Shown here: piece after piece, positions 43,867-52,892 of the stretch
Layout: each line of letters opens with the position of its first letter
Position numbering within the stretch: position 1 is the first letter of the stretch
DNA from: an uncultured Coriobacteriaceae bacterium
GTDB lineage: Bacteria; Actinomycetota; Coriobacteriia; Coriobacteriales; Atopobiaceae
Assembly: GCA_902803315.1 (NCBI GenBank)
Contig: CADCPM010000002.1
Coordinates: 1-58,579, forward strand
Direction of reading: 5' to 3'
DNA length: 58,579 bases
Translations under genes and position numbers: made by a program
The notes under the pieces: model-generated
Told to the model about the DNA's origin: nothing
Seen by the model: the letters and a program-made list of their open reading frames with translations, nothing else
The model's database searches: none

Positions 43867-43981
43867 AACCGACCTCTCTACAAACGAAACGCGACATATC
43901 GTAGCAGAGAGACGCGCAACCACAAAATGTACGTCCTTTCTTAGGCCAATCACGCCCCCAGACGGCACAGTTATGCTTGGC

Positions 43982-44677
43982 TTAGTGTGTCACGCAATAC
44001 ACGTCGTAGCGAACGGCCTTGCCAGCAAGTGCGTGAGAAGGCGTGGCTCCCGCGAGGTTTGGTCCTTTGGCAGGACGCTTAACGATCACCTTGCTCGCCC
44101 CCGTTTGCATGGCCACGCGAAGGAGTTCCTCCTCGTTGTCGCACGGACGCTCCAGCTGCTGCAGCATTTGCAGCTTCTTCTTCACCGACGCGCTCTTCTT
44201 GCGCATAGGGAACATGGGGTCTAGAAACACCACGTCAGGCGGCGCATCCAAGTCGCGCATCCCCTGCACGGCGTCGCCTTCCACAAGCCGCATACGCGCA
44301 ACACACGCAGCGAGTCGCGCATCGTCGGCACCCCGCCGAAGCGCATCACGCAATAATGCCGCAATTACTGCATCGCGCTCAAAGAGCGTCACGCAAAAGC
44401 CCGCCGCGGCAAGCAGCAGCGAGTCCTCGCCCAGCCCTGCAGTGGCATCCACCGCCACGGGCTCACGCGCCCCTCGCACGCGCGCCGCGCGCACCAACAA
44501 CTCGTGCGACAGACGGTCTTGTCGCAGGCGAGGCACCATACGGGAGAAATCACCGCGCAGCTCCATGCCATTGCCAACCAGCGTAAGTCCCTCTTCGCGC
44601 ATGACCAGCTCAAGTCCCTGCGGACACGCAATGTGCGCCAGGTCTTGTCGCATTGGCGAACACACGAAACCGCGCAC
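43982..44677 (-). CDS. rsmJ: 16S rRNA (guanine1516-N2) methyltransferase-like
   Basis: An SAM-dependent methyltransferase of about 231 residues. The SAM site is DATAGLGEDSLLLAAAG, and the RsmJ hallmark LDPMFPMRKKSASVKKKLQML is present, with a late VIVKRPAKGP. It should methylate 16S rRNA by family. The start is uncertain: GTG 44677 has GGAGG eight bases upstream, while TTG 44692 and ATG 44653 are in frame too. It lies 32 bp after the NlpC/P60 gene. Confidence 0.88.
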   Translation of the reverse strand: MRGFVCSPMRQDLAHIACPQGLELVMREEGLTLVGNGMELRGDFSRMVPRLRQDRLSHELLVRAARVRGAREPVAVDATAGLGEDSLLLAAAGFCVTLFERDAVIAALLRDALRRGADDARLAACVARMRLVEGDAVQGMRDLDAPPDVVFLDPMFPMRKKSASVKKKLQMLQQLERPCDNEEELLRVAMQTGASKVIVKRPAKGPNLAGATPSHALAGKAVRYDVYCVTH

Positions 44678-44709
44678 CTCCCGCACCTCCAAGGGCCCTT
44701 AGCCCAAGC

Positions 44710-45966
44710 TTAATCCAAAGGGCTGCCGGCGCGCTCGAAGCTATCAACCGAGCCATAGCCCACGCCACGGGAGGGGTTAAAGGCCTCCACCGTCACTCCT
44801 CCACCAATGCAGAGCCCCACATGGCCCGGCCGCCACACGATGTCGCCATAGGCCGCTTCGCTAGCGGGCTTGTTGCAGTACTGCACCTGATAGCTGTCCG
44901 AATATCCCACAAAGTAGCCAATCGACTCGTACGCTGCGCCCGTAAGACCCGAGCAGTCAAAGCTGTCGGGACCATGCGTCGCCCACACATACGGCTTGCC
45001 AACCTGCGCAAGTACGTAGTTGACCACCGCCGCGCGTGCGCCCTGGTTCGACGCTGGCGCGGGCGAGGGAGCCTGCTCGCTACTGGAGTCGTCACCTTCG
45101 GAAGAGGAGCTGTCGTCCCGCTGCTCTTCCTCGTCCTGTTGTTGCTCGCTGCGCTCTTCCTCTTTGGGCTCAGGCTTTTCGCTAGAGGAAGACGATGCGT
45201 CGTTCTTGTTTTCGCTGTCGCGCGCCTCGCTCTTGTTCTCCTGGCTGTTTCCGTTGGCTGCACTCGCGTCCGCGGCCGCGGCCTCGTCTTTGCGTGCGTT
45301 CGCAGCTTCCACGGCAGCGGCTGCCTGCGCGCGAATCGCTTCCTCGCGAGCCGCAGCCTCGGCTGCGAGTGCGTCCTTAAGCTCCGCCGAGAGACCCGAG
45401 ACATACGTCTCCGCCTCTGCCGCCCTACCCGCGAGCTGGTCTCTTTTAACCTCTTGATCGGCTTGGAGCTGCTCGAGCGAAACACGCTCCTCTTCCAGCG
45501 AGGTACGCTTTTGCGCAAGGTCGGCCTGAATATCCTTTACCGCCCTTATCTGCTGGTTGTAGGACTCGCTCACCTTGTTTGCGTAGTATATGCGACTCAG
45601 AAGGTCTTCAAAGCTCGAGGACGAGAGAAGAATGGACAGCAGGCTCACGTTGCCATCCTTATAGTTTTTGGAAACCGTTTGCTCGAGCGTCTTTTGCGCG
45701 CCAACGAGTTCGCCCTGCCTCACCTCTATTTGGGCGGAAGTATCCTCAATCTTCTCCTGTGTGGCCGCAAGATCGTCCATGGTCTTGTTGAGCTCGTTGC
45801 TCGCGGCCTCGGCGCTGGCGTACAGGCCATCCAGCGTTGTTCGGGCCTGATCAAGCTTTGCCTGCAGCTCGCTAGAGGTATCGGCCAAGGCTGTAGAGGG
45901 AACGGCGCCCCCCGCAATCAATGCCGCGCATAGTGCGCCGACAATGCGACGTTGTACTGTGTTCAT
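44710..45966 (-). CDS. NlpC/P60 peptidoglycan endopeptidase with coiled coil
   Basis: A secreted 418-residue wall hydrolase. It has a signal peptide (cut near ALA-DTSS, about residue 29), a long coiled coil at about 30-215 with a conserved YKDGNVSLLSILLSSSSFEDLL segment, an Ala- and charge-rich linker with Ser/Glu/Asp runs, and the NlpC/P60 domain from about 305. The catalytic Cys lies in FDCSGL and the His in GHVGLCIGG. Domain order fits the CwlO/RipA-like group whose coiled coil contacts an FtsEX-type regulator. The start has AAGGG upstream. Confidence 0.9.
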   Translation of the reverse strand: MNTVQRRIVGALCAALIAGGAVPSTALADTSSELQAKLDQARTTLDGLYASAEAASNELNKTMDDLAATQEKIEDTSAQIEVRQGELVGAQKTLEQTVSKNYKDGNVSLLSILLSSSSFEDLLSRIYYANKVSESYNQQIRAVKDIQADLAQKRTSLEEERVSLEQLQADQEVKRDQLAGRAAEAETYVSGLSAELKDALAAEAAAREEAIRAQAAAAVEAANARKDEAAAADASAANGNSQENKSEARDSENKNDASSSSSEKPEPKEEERSEQQQDEEEQRDDSSSSEGDDSSSEQAPSPAPASNQGARAAVVNYVLAQVGKPYVWATHGPDSFDCSGLTGAAYESIGYFVGYSDSYQVQYCNKPASEAAYGDIVWRPGHVGLCIGGGVTVEAFNPSRGVGYGSVDSFERAGSPLD

Positions 45967-46686
45967 CAGGAAAACCCTTCCCTGAAATGCTGCGATAACG
46001 AGTCTTTACTATACCAAAGAGCGGTAGGGCGCCGCATCCCGACATCGCGCTCTACGACGAAACGCCATTCTTTGGCGCAGAACACGAGGGAATGGGCTCG
46101 ATTGGCATCGTCGGGACGACCTCCACGAGGACTGGCGCCACGCGACTGGTCCGCGCCCTCGTATAGGCCTGCGAGGCTGATTTCGTTGCGGTTCCCAGGA
46201 GGGCGCAGGACGCCGTCTTTGCCACGCCAACGACCTAGAAGACCTTATGGGCGGAAAAGGGGCCTCAGAACGGATCTGAGGGATTTGCCCAGCTAGACGG
46301 GCCGTTTTCGCGAGGTCTCCCGCGGGGGTGGGCCGCGGAAGGGGCACGGTGTCCCACCGATGGCAAAACGGCACCCGCAAAACCCCAGCTAGACGGCCTG
46401 GGGAACGGGGCAGCTTTTTGCACGCGGCGGATACGGCACCGGAAGGCGGTACCCCTGACCTCGGGCTTTATGGGGGCCGGAACGCCCATATGGCGAAGCC
46501 AGGTCCAAAATCCGCCCCGTTACGAGTATGCTCTCAGCTAAAACACGAGGAAATAAATTTAATAGTACGAGAAATATTGGAATAACGGGACGGATTCTGA
46601 GGACCATATGCGCTTACTCACCGCGGCGGGCACCCTCAACTAGCGGAGATGGAGTAATTGGCCTGGTTATTGGCAGAACCGTTCTG
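45967..46686. other. 720-bp intergenic region without a credible gene
   Basis: The short open frames here lack ribosome sites and any recognisable sequence. The 3' third (46520-46600) is AT-rich, unlike its neighbours. The middle holds a run of hairpins listed separately as a candidate structured RNA. Confidence 0.6.
46263..46418 (+). ncRNA. Candidate structured RNA
   Basis: Within 160 bases there are: hairpin CCTCAG/CTGAGG (46263-46281); GCCC/GGGC (46287-46302); an outer stem GCCGTTTT (46301-46308) with AAAACGGC (46365-46372) enclosing CGGTG/CACCG (46347-46359); and CCCCAG/CTGGGG (46383-46403) followed by CTTTTT (46413-46418). Two of the hairpins present the same sequence, AGCTAGACGG, in or beside their loops. 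The pattern looks like a terminated non-coding RNA, but no promoter or known family is recognised. Confidence 0.4.
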
Positions 46687-47592
46687 CTAGGCAGCAGAAT
46701 CACGCTTTGCCAAGGCCTCGCGCGCACGCAACTCAAAGCCCGCCACAATGGCGGAGGTCGGGCACGCCGCCTTGCAGTTGCCACAGCGAATGCACTCCGG
46801 GCCATTGACCTCGCGCTCTGGGTCCAACCCCATGGGACAAGCGCCCGCACAGCTATGGCAGCTGGCACAGCTTGAGCGCTCTACGCGCATCTGATACAAG
46901 CTCACACGGTTGAACAGGCCGTAGAAAGCCCCGAGCGGACAAAGGTACTTGCAGAACGGCCGTCGTACGCATATGGCCAGAAGCATCACCAGCACGAGCA
47001 CGGCGACCTTCCACCAGAACAGGCCTCCCACCTGCGCGCCGAGCCGAGGGTTGGCCGCCATGAGCGGAAGCGCCCCCTCCAAGGTCCCCGCAGGACAAAG
47101 GAACTTGCAGAAGAAAGGCGCGCCCGTGCCCGTTGCCGCACGAAGCACAACTGGCAGCGCGACCACCAAAAGGCCCGCCACCGCGTACTTGAGCCACCGC
47201 ATCGCGCGATCCACCTTGTGCGGAAGCTCAAACTTGGGAAGCGGGATGCGATGCAGGAGGTCCTGGACAAGCCCAAAGGGGCACAGGAAGCCGCACACGA
47301 GCCTACCGAGCACCACTCCAAAGAGCACCAATAGCCCCATCACATAGAACGACACGCCTCTGGAACGCCCGCCAAGCACCGTTTGCAGGGAGCCCACGGG
47401 ACACGACGCCACCGCGCCGGGGCATGAGTAGCAGTTGAGCCACGGTATGCAGAAGGCCTTCGTAGGACTGCCAAAGACTTTGCCGGTAACAAATCCCTGC
47501 ACATAGCCATTGGAAACGCAGGCAACCAGCGCCTGGATCAGCAGCCGGCGACGGCTGTGCCTCTTTACGCGATTCCTATGCACTCCAAACAT
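46687..47592 (-). CDS. Membrane polyferredoxin (NapH-like 4Fe-4S protein)
   Basis: A 301-residue electron carrier. It has about five membrane segments and repeated CxxxCP motifs on one face (CGFLCPFG, CKFLCPAG, CKYLCPLG). The C-terminal ferredoxin domain has two 4Fe-4S clusters, from CASCHSCAGACP and CIRCGNCKAACP. An extra Cys set, CYSCPGAVASCPVG, lies near the N-terminus. It overlaps the CXXC mini-protein gene and follows a TlpA-like gene, so it probably passes electrons across the membrane to that thioredoxin-fold partner. Confidence 0.9.
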   Translation of the reverse strand: MFGVHRNRVKRHSRRRLLIQALVACVSNGYVQGFVTGKVFGSPTKAFCIPWLNCYSCPGAVASCPVGSLQTVLGGRSRGVSFYVMGLLVLFGVVLGRLVCGFLCPFGLVQDLLHRIPLPKFELPHKVDRAMRWLKYAVAGLLVVALPVVLRAATGTGAPFFCKFLCPAGTLEGALPLMAANPRLGAQVGGLFWWKVAVLVLVMLLAICVRRPFCKYLCPLGAFYGLFNRVSLYQMRVERSSCASCHSCAGACPMGLDPEREVNGPECIRCGNCKAACPTSAIVAGFELRAREALAKRDSAA

Positions 47593-47729
47593 ACCCGAAC
47601 CCCTTTTGCCAAGACCACCTGGAGCTCACCGCTCAGGACGCCGTACGCTATGGCCGCGAGCGCGACCGCAAGCAGGACCAGGCGCACGGCCAAAAGCCCT
47701 GTATCCGTCGCCACGCGCTTGCTAGGCAT
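47565..47729 (-). CDS. Small CXXC membrane protein (CD1871A family)
   Basis: A 54-residue protein: basic start MPSKRV, one membrane helix at about 11-32, and the C-terminal motif C47-LEC50-IGIA typical of the CD1871A CXXC family. Its ATG overlaps the stop of the TlpA-like gene (ATGCCTAG) and its 3' end overlaps the first 28 bases of the polyferredoxin gene in another frame. This tight packing supports translation as a real gene. It probably relays thiols or electrons between its two neighbours; this is inference. Confidence 0.85.
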   Translation of the reverse strand: MPSKRVATDTGLLAVRLVLLAVALAAIAYGVLSGELQVVLAKGVRVCLECIGIA

Positions 47730-48405
47730 TTGTCGATACCTTTCCCTGGGCCTTTAGCGCCGCGTCTACCATCTGGCCGTAGGTAGCGCCCACGTTCTGG
47801 GGAGCGCCTTCGAGCACATCGCCAACGACCTTACCCGTGCTGTCGACAACCAGCGTGGTGGGAAGGTACATGACGCTCGAGGCCAGGTCCTCAAAGTCAC
47901 CCGTACCCGAAACGAGCGTGGGACAGGTAAGACCGGCATCCTCAATTATCTCGGCGGCAGATTGCGAATCCGAGCTATAGTCAGTGCACACGGTAATTAC
48001 TTGCACGTTCTTTGGAAGTTTCTTTGCCCAAGCCGCGATATCGGGCATCTCTTCCAGGCAGTAGGGGCAGTAGACACTCCAAAAGTTGATGAGCGTCACG
48101 TCTGCTTTGGCCAGATCGTCCTTCGTAAAGGTTTTGCCATCAAGCGTCTTTGCCGTAAAGGACGAAAGGTTGGGATAGTCCGAGGCCGACGTCATGAGCT
48201 CGGAATCGTCAGTCACATCGTACGTGGCCTCATCTGCGCCCGTGTCGTTTGCCGACTCTTGAGCAGCGGATGGGTTCTGCGAGGCCACGGGGTCAGCCAC
48301 AGGCGCCAGCGTCGCGCTTCCGCAGCCCGCGAGCAAAGATACGCACAATGCGCCTGCCGTAACCGCCATTGCCGTCGACTTTCCGAACGTCCCGATCGCC
48401 TTCAT
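47722..48405 (-). CDS. TlpA-like thiol-disulfide lipoprotein
   Basis: A 227-residue lipoprotein (lipobox LLAGC, Cys28) with an acidic linker to about 75 and a thioredoxin-fold domain with the redox pair C113-PY-C116 in FWSVYCPYCLEEMP and the cis-Pro loop YLPTTLVVD. It should work outside the membrane on disulfides of exported proteins. The start at 48405 has GAGGAG upstream. It is the first gene of an overlapping trio with the CXXC mini-protein and polyferredoxin, which likely supply reductant. Confidence 0.92.
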   Translation of the reverse strand: MKAIGTFGKSTAMAVTAGALCVSLLAGCGSATLAPVADPVASQNPSAAQESANDTGADEATYDVTDDSELMTSASDYPNLSSFTAKTLDGKTFTKDDLAKADVTLINFWSVYCPYCLEEMPDIAAWAKKLPKNVQVITVCTDYSSDSQSAAEIIEDAGLTCPTLVSGTGDFEDLASSVMYLPTTLVVDSTGKVVGDVLEGAPQNVGATYGQMVDAALKAQGKVSTNA

Positions 48406-48559
48406 GGTTTTCTCCTCACGTGACCGTTTGTGTTGCGACAATACGAGCATATGAGGATGCGAAGACAAAATCTTCCGTCCGCCTGTTAGAAAGCTGTCAC
48501 AAAAGTGTCATGCGTAAATCAGCACGGGGCGCACCCTGCGCCCCGTGCCCGCCGTATAA

Positions 48560-49684
48560 CTACGCCACCGGCTCTTTTTTGACTCCATCACCGTAGATGG
48601 TCGCAAAGTCATCGCGCATGGAGAAAATCGTGAATCCGAGCTTCTCCCACGACGCGCGGTTTTCGGCGGACTTCTCGGTATCGCCGTATTCACGCTCCGT
48701 GTCGTCGGCCAGCACCATGAATGCGGCGCTCGGGTGGCTGTTCTTCGCAAGGGCATAGTTGAGCATGGCGGTGTCGCCAGAAGAGTTGCCGAAGGCGAGG
48801 ACGGGCTGCTTGCCAATCTCGCGCACAATGCCGTCCACCTTGCACGTCTTTGCATTCTCGCCCGCGTAGGCGCCGTCGAACACGACCTTGTCGTCCTGCT
48901 GGAACGTGTAGTCGTCGTCTGCCTCGTCGCCTTGGCCCGTCGCGGTGTATCCGTACTCGGTTCCAATGACGTGCGCGGGATCGACGCCGAGTTTGTCGCC
49001 AACGATGGCGCGAACGATATTGCGCTCGGTAGCAGTAACGATGTAGATGTCGAATCCGTTTGCCTTAAGATAGTCGACGACCTCAAGCATGGGCTTATAC
49101 CATGCCTCGCCACGGGTCATGCCCGAGAAGCCCGTCGCGCTCGAACTCTTGAACTTGTTTACGTACTCCTCGAGCTCCGCAGGGGTCAGTCCCTTGTATG
49201 CAATGGCGCCCGCAGCCGCCTGACGCGTGCTCATGTTTTCGGGCTTCTTGCCGTCGCGTGCATCGACGATCTCCTGCGCCACGGCCTTGACGTCGTCGGG
49301 CGCTTGGTAGTTGGGATTGTTGAGCACGTAGTCCACGAACACCATGTACTCGAAGCAGAACGGGCACGTTTCGCACATGAGCGTTCCGTCCAAATCGAAG
49401 ACCGCTATGCGATCTTCGGGCGGGATGTAGCCCTTTCCCGATTCGTCGGTTGCCGCACTCACAAAGTCCGTGAGCTTCTTCAGCGACTCACTGCCCTGCT
49501 TCCATGACGCGAACGAGGCGTTCGAGGCGCTTTGCTGCGAGCTCGAGGCGCTTTGCTGCGAGCTCGATCCCGAAGAAGCGTTGGCGCCACATCCCGCAAT
49601 CGATAGCACCATAAGAAGGGCAATCACAACGGAAAGGGCACGCTTGGCGCGCGTAAAGCTGTTTGCGTAGGTGTTGGCGTTCAT
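48560..49684 (-). CDS. HAD-type phosphatase lipoprotein
   Basis: A 374-residue lipoprotein (lipobox SIAGC, Cys32) with a Ser/Gln-rich linker containing a short repeat (SSQQSAS twice). The HAD phosphatase domain follows: motif I FDLDGTLM (Asp97, Asp99), motif II IVTATE, and motif IV GNSSGDTAML. It resembles bacterial acid / phosphoserine-like phosphatases that are exported, so it may release phosphate from external organics. The start has GGGAGG five bases upstream. It is a single gene; the gap to the TlpA gene holds no clear terminator. Confidence 0.88.
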   Translation of the reverse strand: MNANTYANSFTRAKRALSVVIALLMVLSIAGCGANASSGSSSQQSASSSQQSASNASFASWKQGSESLKKLTDFVSAATDESGKGYIPPEDRIAVFDLDGTLMCETCPFCFEYMVFVDYVLNNPNYQAPDDVKAVAQEIVDARDGKKPENMSTRQAAAGAIAYKGLTPAELEEYVNKFKSSSATGFSGMTRGEAWYKPMLEVVDYLKANGFDIYIVTATERNIVRAIVGDKLGVDPAHVIGTEYGYTATGQGDEADDDYTFQQDDKVVFDGAYAGENAKTCKVDGIVREIGKQPVLAFGNSSGDTAMLNYALAKNSHPSAAFMVLADDTEREYGDTEKSAENRASWEKLGFTIFSMRDDFATIYGDGVKKEPVA

Positions 49685-49928
49685 GAATCCTCCCAAGAAC
49701 TCGCAGGCGAACTGTTTGCATTACCACCCTAGTTTCTCACAAGCAGGTGCGAGCCATGCGTTAAAACTGAGTTGGCGCCGAGATACGGTAGCGCGAACGT
49801 GCGCGCGAGGAGGACTTGCTAGGACCCTTTGCTTGGCACACGGCGTAAATAGACACACTCACGCAGGAAAGGTTTCTTTCGTAGAATGTAAAGAACATTC
49901 GCCCGTCGTTCTTACATAGGAGCCCAGC

Positions 49929-50567
49929 ATGCCGTTTGACTTCAAGAAGGAGTATCGCGACCTCTACCAGCCCAAGACGAGACCATCCATCGTCGAGGTA
50001 CCACCGATGCGCTTTTTGACCGTAGAGGGAACGGGGGACCCCAACGAAGAGGACGGGACGTACAAGCACGCGCTCGAGCTGCTGTACGGCATTGCCTACA
50101 CCCTCAAGATGAGCTACAAGACCGACCACGTCATCGACGGTTTCTACCAGTACGTGGTGCCACCGCTCGAGGGCTTCTGGTGGCAGGAGGGCGTTCGCGG
50201 CGTCGATTACGCCAACAAGTCGTCGTTCAGCTGGGTCTCGGCAATCCGCGTACCCGAGTTCGTGGACAACGACGACTTCGCTTGGGCGATCGAGGCTGCG
50301 ACGGCCAAGAAGAAGCTCGACTTCTCGCCCGTGCGCCTCGCAGAGATAGACGAGGGCCTTTGCGTGCAGTGCATGCACATCGGCCCTTACGATAACGAGC
50401 CCAAAACCGTTGCCGCCATGCACGAGTTCGCCGAGTCGCAGGGCTTCGTGCCGGACTTCTCCGACGTGCGCCGCCACCACGAAATCTACCTCTCCGACCC
50501 TCGCAAGGCGAATCCGGCGAAGATGAAAACGGTGGTACGCCACCCCATAAGGAGGGTCCAGCCGTAG
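49929..50567 (+). CDS. GyrI-like small-molecule-binding protein
   Basis: A 212-residue cytoplasmic protein of the GyrI-like (SOUL/AraC effector) family: YKHALELLYGIAYTLKMSYK, PPLEGFWWQ, CMHIGPYDNEPKTV and a final SDVRRHHEIYLSDPRK are family features. Such stand-alone proteins bind hydrophobic or toxic compounds, or may hydrolyse cyclopropanoids; no DNA-binding domain is attached. The start has TAGGAG upstream. It is a single gene between two minus-strand units. Confidence 0.9.
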   Translation: MPFDFKKEYRDLYQPKTRPSIVEVPPMRFLTVEGTGDPNEEDGTYKHALELLYGIAYTLKMSYKTDHVIDGFYQYVVPPLEGFWWQEGVRGVDYANKSSFSWVSAIRVPEFVDNDDFAWAIEAATAKKKLDFSPVRLAEIDEGLCVQCMHIGPYDNEPKTVAAMHEFAESQGFVPDFSDVRRHHEIYLSDPRKANPAKMKTVVRHPIRRVQP

Positions 50568-50576
50568 CGATCTCCC

Positions 50577-50610
50577 TCCCAAAAAAGGCAAGGGAAATTA
50601 CTCCCTTGCC
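50577..50610 (-). terminator. Hairpin with minus-strand T run
   Basis: GGCAAGGGA (50587-50595) pairs with TCCCTTGCC (50602-50610), preceded on the plus strand by AAAAAA. It is a terminator for minus-strand transcripts and may also end the GyrI-like gene. Confidence 0.7.
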
Positions 50611-50650
50611 CAGCGCCTTTGCTGGTCGGGAACGCACGATTCTGAGACGA

Positions 50651-50785
50651 TTACCTTTTCGCCCTGTTCGCAAGGGCGGAGACGCGTACAATAACGATAA
50701 ACGTTAAACCAACAATGCTGGATTGATAGTAGGGCACCCCACCAAAGACCATGTACGCCTCGATGACCTGCTGCCCCGCAGTATC
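50651..50785 (-). pseudogene. Fragment of an AAA-type ATPase gene
   Basis: A short minus-strand frame contains IEAYMVFGGVPYY, a motif typical of the C-terminal half of DUF234-type AAA ATPases. The similarity stops after about 20 residues and the frame ends at 50651. There is no start or ATP-binding part, so it is a relic. Confidence 0.4.
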
Positions 50786-50820
50786 AAAAAGGCGCCTCGG
50801 AACCACTTCCGAAGCGCCTT
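50786..50820 (-). terminator. Intrinsic terminator of guaA
   Basis: Read on the minus strand, AGGCGCTTCGGAA pairs with TTCCGAGGCGCC and is followed by TTTTTG, 27 bp after the guaA stop. Confidence 0.88.
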
Positions 50821-50846
50821 GATAGTCGCACAACAGCGTTCGATTC

Positions 50847-52436
50847 TCACTCCCACTCGATCGTTGCCGGGGGCTTAGGCGTAATGTCGTATGCCACCCG
50901 GTTTACGCCAGGCACCTCAGCCACAATGCGGCTGGAAATGTTCCCCAGCACCTCGTAGGGCAGCTTCGCCCAGTCCGCAGTCATGGCGTCGCTGCTCTCC
51001 ACCGCACGCACGATAACGGGCCTGGCATAGGTGCGCTCGTCACCCATAACGCCCACGGAGCGGATGTCGGGCAGCACCGCGAAGTACTGCCAGCAACTAT
51101 GCTCGCTGTTGCGCTGACCTGTTTCCTCAAACAGGCGCTGGTTATAGGCGTCCAGCTCTTCGCGCACAATGGCGTCGGCATCTTTGAGAATTTCCAACTT
51201 CTCTGGCGTCACCTCGCCAATAATGCGAATGGCCAAACCAGGACCTGGAAACGGCTGCCTGTACACCATGGACTCCGGCAAGCCCAAGGCTACCCCCAAC
51301 GCACGCACCTCGTCCTTGAAAAAGTGGTCGAGCGGCTCGATGAGATCGAAGCGAACGCCGTCGGGGAAAGGGATAAGGTTGTGATGGCTCTTTATGGTAG
51401 AGGCCTTACCGCCCGTCTTGCGCGCGCCGCTCTCTATGATGTCGGGATAGATGGTGCCCTGCGCCAAGTACTCCACGCCATCCAGCTTGGTGGCCTCCTC
51501 AAAGAACACCTTCCAAAACTCGGTGCCAATGAGCGCGCGCTTTTGCTCGGGATCGGTTGCTCCCGCAAGCAGCCTTGCATAGCGCTCCTGCGCCTGCACA
51601 TGCACCAGCGGCACATCAAACTGATGGCGAAAAACCTGCTCCACCAGTTCCGGCTCACCCTTGCGCAACATACCGTGATTCACAAAAACGCAGGTGAGCT
51701 GATCGCCAACGGCACGATGCACGAGCGCAGCCACTACGCTTGAATCCACACCGCCGCTCAGGGCCAAAATCACGCGGCTCTTGCCCACGCGAGCGCGAAT
51801 GTCGTCAACCAAGCCGTCAATCACATTGTCCATGGTCCACGTTGGAGCTAGTCCGCAAATGCTAGCGAGAAACGTCTTTAGCATCTTGTCGCCAAAGGTG
51901 GTGTGGCGTACCTCCGGATGAAACTGCGTGGCATACATCCGCCTGCTCGGGCACTCCATAGCGGCAACGGGACACACGTCGGTGTGCGCGGTTACCACAA
52001 AGCCCTCCGGCACGGTTTTTACGGCATCGCGATGACTCATCCACACCGTCTGCGCGGCTGGCGTACTTGCAAGCAGCTGAGAGTCGCCGTCTCGTATAAG
52101 CGTGGCTGGGCCATACTCGCCCTTCTCCGTATGGCCAACCGTACCGCCCAGGCGCGCTGCCATTATCTGCAAGCCATAGCAAAAGCCCAACACCGGTATG
52201 CCAAGATCAAAAATGGCAGGATCGACGTCAGGGGCGTCGTCTGCGTATACGCTTGCCGGACCGCCGCTTAGAATAATGGCCGAAGGACCCATGGCAGCGA
52301 GCTCTTCCGCAGGTACATCGCACGGCACGATTTCCGAATAGACGTGCAAATCGCGAACTCGTCGCGCAATGAGCTGTCCGTACTGAGCTCCAAAGTCGAG
52401 TACGGCTACGAACTGCTCGGGTCTTTTAGTCGCCAT
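50847..52436 (-). CDS. guaA: GMP synthase (glutamine-hydrolysing)
   Basis: Amidates XMP to GMP. The 529 residues comprise a class I glutaminase (LSGGPASVYADDAP, nucleophile Cys in GFCYGLQ, TQFHPEV), an ATP-pyrophosphatase domain (LALSGGVDSSVVAAL), and the dimerisation domain with RQPFPGPGLAIRIIGEVTPEKL and the final KPPATIEWE. The start at MATKRPEQ is chosen by family length; GGGAAG is the only, weak, ribosome site. In-frame starts up to 20 codons upstream lack better sites. Confidence 0.96.
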   Translation of the reverse strand: MATKRPEQFVAVLDFGAQYGQLIARRVRDLHVYSEIVPCDVPAEELAAMGPSAIILSGGPASVYADDAPDVDPAIFDLGIPVLGFCYGLQIMAARLGGTVGHTEKGEYGPATLIRDGDSQLLASTPAAQTVWMSHRDAVKTVPEGFVVTAHTDVCPVAAMECPSRRMYATQFHPEVRHTTFGDKMLKTFLASICGLAPTWTMDNVIDGLVDDIRARVGKSRVILALSGGVDSSVVAALVHRAVGDQLTCVFVNHGMLRKGEPELVEQVFRHQFDVPLVHVQAQERYARLLAGATDPEQKRALIGTEFWKVFFEEATKLDGVEYLAQGTIYPDIIESGARKTGGKASTIKSHHNLIPFPDGVRFDLIEPLDHFFKDEVRALGVALGLPESMVYRQPFPGPGLAIRIIGEVTPEKLEILKDADAIVREELDAYNQRLFEETGQRNSEHSCWQYFAVLPDIRSVGVMGDERTYARPVIVRAVESSDAMTADWAKLPYEVLGNISSRIVAEVPGVNRVAYDITPKPPATIEWE

Positions 52437-52540
52437 AAGTCTTCCCATCTGCTTGCCCGCTGCCAACCTTCCTTCAGCAATCATACCTAAAAGCAAGGCT
52501 CGCGCCTTCCAAGCAACTACTATGCAACCAAGAGGAAATT

Positions 52541-52744
52541 ATGGGAAACCGCTTGCTCTACGAAGAGCTCATTGAGCTTACAATCAGAGTATCTGACCAC
52601 ATAATGGCCCACTACAAGGCCTTGCAGGGAAAGGTGAGAAACGCCATGGGTGGAGAGGTGCTAGAACTGCTACACGAACGCGCAGAGCGTCTTGAGCGCG
52701 AAGCGCTGGCGGAGGAAATCAAGCAGGGTATCGAGCAGGCGTAA
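52541..52744 (+). CDS. Small helical protein of unknown function
   Basis: A 67-residue protein that should be largely alpha-helical, with Leu and charged residues in heptad-like spacing (LLYEELIELTIRV, then LHERAERLEREALAEEI). GAGGAAATT precedes the ATG, a good ribosome site. It lies in the gap between guaA and glmM on the opposite strand, followed 61 bp later by a strong hairpin. I do not recognise it. Confidence 0.6.
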   Translation: MGNRLLYEELIELTIRVSDHIMAHYKALQGKVRNAMGGEVLELLHERAERLEREALAEEIKQGIEQA

Positions 52745-52805
52745 CAGCAGGTTTCATGGCAGCGTATCGTACCGTCAGGCCACCTAAACATAAATGCCTG
52801 AAAAT

Positions 52806-52838
52806 GGGGCCGCGGAAGGCAATGCCATCCGCGGCCCC
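52806..52838. terminator. Bidirectional terminator hairpin
   Basis: Arms 52806-52816 and 52828-52838 (GGGGCCGCGGA with TCCGCGGCCCC), with ATTTTC after it on the minus strand. It closes glmM and the small plus-strand gene. Confidence 0.85.
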
Positions 52839-52892
52839 ATCTTAAACATCCATCGTATGAGACGACATCCGTAAAGGACGGCGCGTCACGTT

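Noticed and set aside
44653..45933. 426-codon plus-strand frame over the NlpC/P60 gene
   Set aside because: Antisense shadow; Leu/Arg-rich translation without domain features.
46009..46380. 123-codon minus-strand frame after the NlpC/P60 gene region
   Set aside because: Pro/Arg-rich translation through a field of hairpins, no ribosome site; a structured RNA fits better.
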